A stretch of 53,582 nucleotides of DNA, from positions 1-53,582 of the forward strand of contig JAIYAU010000014.1 of the NCBI GenBank assembly GCA_027488865.1, in the 5' to 3' direction. This document shows, in pieces, positions 51,301-53,582 of this stretch; within the stretch, counting starts at the first letter, position 1, and each line of letters starts with the position of its first letter. The position numbers were made by a program, and so were the translations under genes. The stretch is from Cytophagaceae bacterium (GTDB lineage Bacteria; Bacteroidota; Bacteroidia; Cytophagales; UBA9547). The notes beneath the pieces were generated by a model, which worked only from the letters and a program-made list of their open reading frames with translations, was not told the origin of the DNA and searched no databases.

Positions 51301-53582
51301 TTACTTGTTCAAATGAATTCTTTCAAAATATATTTTGCTGCCAGTATTTGCCTTTAAAATATAAATTCCGGCAGCAAATTTACCAAAATCTAAATGCCAT
51401 TCTACCCCATCAAAGTATTTATCAATTATCAGACCTTTGCCGTTAATATCATAAATATCAATTAAAATAGTTTCTCCTTTTTCTTTGTACACATTTACTA
51501 TACCAGAAGTTGGATTAGGATAAATTTTGATAGTTTCATCAAGCGATACGGCTATTGCGGTGCTATCGGTGAATATATAACCACTTCTCTCAATATCAGT
51601 ATCTCTACCAGTTACCTCAAATGGCTCTGAAAACACTTTACATCCATCGCTAGTTTCAGCCATTGCATAATATCTACCATTATAACGTATATCTAAAGAA
51701 GAAGCAGTTTCTCCTACCAATAATTTTCCAAAATCACTTCCTTTGGTATAAACAAACCACTGGTGATTCTTCAATTGTGGAACGGCTAGTTTATTGATTG
51801 GGTTACCCGAACTAGTTATAGACAAGGAAACGGTGTTTGATGTCACTACAAAATCGTTACTAGCAATACAGTCACCGGTATTTTTAATCACAACTACGTA
51901 ATATTTACCTGGCCTCACTGCGTTATAGGTGCTGCCATTTTCACCTACAAGCTCGTATTGATCTAAGTACCATTGATACGAACTATAACCAGCCTGTGAA
52001 CTTAACAACACACTTTGATTTGCGCATAAATTAGAACTTGTAGTGGTAACAGTGACATTATTATTCTTAAATACCCCAACATTTATCTGAAGAGAATTTG
52101 ATACTGCCTGTGATGTAACGCTACAAGTATCTGAAGATATAAGTTGTAAACTCACCAAATCCTTGTCAAGCCAAGTGGAAGATTGATAATTAGCGCTTCC
52201 TAGACCTTGAGAAACTCCATTTATAAACCATTCATAAGTAGGCGATGCCCCTGCGCCATTAATACTATCAATAGATAATGTAATTGCCTGACCAGTACAA
52301 ATCGTATCTACAGACGCTTGAATAAAAACATATGGTTTTCTTTCACTTAACCTTATCAATAAGGTATCAGAAGTTTTACCGCAAAGTTGAGTAAAGTTAG
52401 TTTTTACGAAAATCCTTAAACTATCTTTTAAATAATCAGCAGAAGTAGGTAAATAATTGGTATTGTTGCTGGTCAAACTTGTGAAACCAGCTGTACCATT
52501 AGAAGAATTCCAAACAACTGGATAAATAGATTTAACTGCCAAGGAAATGACCCCGCCATTTTTACACTTTTCTACGGATGACCCCAATTCCAAATTCTCC
52601 AAGGCATTCACATTTGTAATTATTTGATTTGAAATACCCGTTGAATCCAATTTACATACATCTTTATCTTTAACCGTGAGTTGCAAGGACACAAAATCTG
52701 AAGCAGATGGTACATACCTTAACTGTTTAGTTTTGGCTCCAATAATTGGAACATTTAAAGAGCTATACCATTGGTAATCAACTAATTTTGCAGTATCTGC
52801 TGCTGCAGTAAGGCTAAATGTAACTGTATCGCCTTGGCAAATACTAGGTTTGTCTGAGATAATTGACAAGGTTGGGTTAGTGACCACATCCCAGAATCTT
52901 ATCACAAGGGTGTCGGCTGTTTTGCCGCACAATGGACTAAAATTGGTTTTGGCATAAACAATAACACTGTCATTTTGCAAATCTTGAGGACTTGGTTGGT
53001 AGCTTACGGACGTCGCAGATGTTGGTAATCCAAAAGTTCCCGTGCCTCTACTCGACCAATTAACAGGATATGAGGCCGAGGCCAAATTCAACGGCACAGA
53101 TGTTATACCCTTACAAATAATAGTATCCGAACCCAAATCTAAATTTTCAGGTAAATTAACAATAGTACCTATTGGATTGGATGTTCCTGTGGAGTCAAAT
53201 AAACACTTGTCTTTGTCTTTTACAATTAACGACAAGGATACCAAATCTCCATTGACCAAATCATTCAGTTTAACGCTCCTACTTATAGCTCCAGTAATGT
53301 TATTGCCATTTTTAAGCCATTGATAAGCTACTTTGGTGGCAGTGTCTGCTGCTGCAGTAAGGCTAAATGTAACTGTATCACCTTGGCAAATACTAGCTTT
53401 GTCTGAGATAATTGACAAGGTTGGGTTGGTGACAATATCCCAGAATCGTATCACAAGTGTATCGGCTGTTTTACCGCACAATGGACTAAAATTGGTTTTA
53501 GTATAAACAATAACACTGTCATTTTGCAAATCTTGAGGACTTGGTTGGTAGCTTACGGACGTCGCAGATGTTGGTAATCCAA
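51301..53582 (-). CDS. Giant T9SS-secreted repetitive protein, 5' end outside window
   Basis: The frame stays open to the right edge, so at least 760 residues are visible and the N-terminus is missing. It consists of Ig-like/PKD-like beta repeats, each with a SICQGDTVTFSLTAAADTA opening, YQW and SLQLTVKDKD strands, and a linker with LGSDTIICKG and NWSSRGTGTFG. Cysteines recur at fixed places and may form disulfides. The C-terminus (DETIKIYPNPTSGIVNVYKE, then FAAGIYILKANTGSKIYFER) is a clear type A sorting domain for T9SS export and surface anchoring. It is likely an adhesin or surface-matrix protein. The 3' flank carries the long inverted repeat at 51062-51118. Confidence 0.93.
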   Translation of the reverse strand, partial: GLPTSATSVSYQPSPQDLQNDSVIVYTKTNFSPLCGKTADTLVIRFWDIVTNPTLSIISDKASICQGDTVTFSLTAAADTATKVAYQWLKNGNNITGAISRSVKLNDLVNGDLVSLSLIVKDKDKCLFDSTGTSNPIGTIVNLPENLDLGSDTIICKGITSVPLNLASASYPVNWSSRGTGTFGLPTSATSVSYQPSPQDLQNDSVIVYAKTNFSPLCGKTADTLVIRFWDVVTNPTLSIISDKPSICQGDTVTFSLTAAADTAKLVDYQWYSSLNVPIIGAKTKQLRYVPSASDFVSLQLTVKDKDVCKLDSTGISNQIITNVNALENLELGSSVEKCKNGGVISLAVKSIYPVVWNSSNGTAGFTSLTSNNTNYLPTSADYLKDSLRIFVKTNFTQLCGKTSDTLLIRLSERKPYVFIQASVDTICTGQAITLSIDSINGAGASPTYEWFINGVSQGLGSANYQSSTWLDKDLVSLQLISSDTCSVTSQAVSNSLQINVGVFKNNNVTVTTTSSNLCANQSVLLSSQAGYSSYQWYLDQYELVGENGSTYNAVRPGKYYVVVIKNTGDCIASNDFVVTSNTVSLSITSSGNPINKLAVPQLKNHQWFVYTKGSDFGKLLVGETASSLDIRYNGRYYAMAETSDGCKVFSEPFEVTGRDTDIERSGYIFTDSTAIAVSLDETIKIYPNPTSGIVNVYKEKGETILIDIYDINGKGLIIDKYFDGVEWHLDFGKFAAGIYILKANTGSKIYFERIHLNK
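52792..53582 (-). repeat. Near-identical 549-bp coding repeats
   Basis: The segment 52792-53033 matches 53341-53582 with only a few differences in 242 bp, giving a period of 549 bp (183 codons). Each unit encodes two beta modules. The second copy is cut by the window edge; further copies may follow. Confidence 0.93.

Overview
The window comes from an AT-rich Bacteroidota chromosome (Cytophagia/Chitinophagia/Sphingobacteriia-like; I cannot name the genus). The grounds are several very large secreted proteins, three of them with visible C-terminal type IX secretion (T9SS) sorting domains, TonB-dependent receptors with carboxypeptidase-regulatory plugs, LytS/LytTR signalling, Bacteroidota-type promoters (TTG-N19-TAnnTTTG) and start codons without clear Shine-Dalgarno sequences. 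No CRISPR array, rRNA operon, intact insertion sequence or prophage is visible.

Layout. 1-8.5 kb: a two-gene minus-strand unit, an anchored coiled-coil protein followed by a giant repetitive adhesin that runs off the left edge. 8.7-12.4 kb: CPBP protease, dusB, a small outer-membrane-like protein and a Crp-type regulator. 13-16.2 kb: a TonB-dependent receptor with a perfect operator-like palindrome over its promoter, behind a PAS-LuxR regulator. 16.5-20.8 kb: a dinB-dnaE mutagenesis cassette with tandem 22-bp-spaced upstream repeats. 21-26.3 kb: a TPR-LytS kinase/LytTR regulator pair divergent from a second TonB receptor. 26.5-32 kb: a small T9SS protein and a three-gene SGNH-SGNH-MBOAT O-acetylation operon. 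32-33.7 kb: a GATase, an aberrant tRNA-like gene with its own consensus promoter and terminator, an Lrp regulator and tRNA-Phe. 33.8-36 kb: a two-gene Fe-S electron-transfer unit. 36-39 kb: a secreted TPR-CHAT caspase-like protease, GC-richer by eye than its neighbours, next to an orphan antitoxin-like gene. 39.5-43.4 kb: a lipoprotein, YceI and a beta-barrel protein set among unusual intergenic repeats. 43.4-50.9 kb: YitT, a T9SS protein, thyA, a DUF481-like protein, an ArgE-like deacylase preceded by a tiny leader ORF ending in Pro-Pro-Pro, and a methyltransferase. 51.3 kb-end: a second giant T9SS protein with long internal repeats, cut by the right edge.

The strongest leads are the tRNA-like gene at 32703-32816 (about 114 nt, G at position 33, 45-nt variable arm), the polyproline leader peptide at 48714-48776 ahead of the deacylase, the operator-like palindrome at 15315-15349, the nested inverted GGGCAA cluster at 42864-42956, and the compact dinB-dnaE cassette with its repeat-type control region. 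Functional statements rest on motif recognition in translated sequence; no database search was possible.
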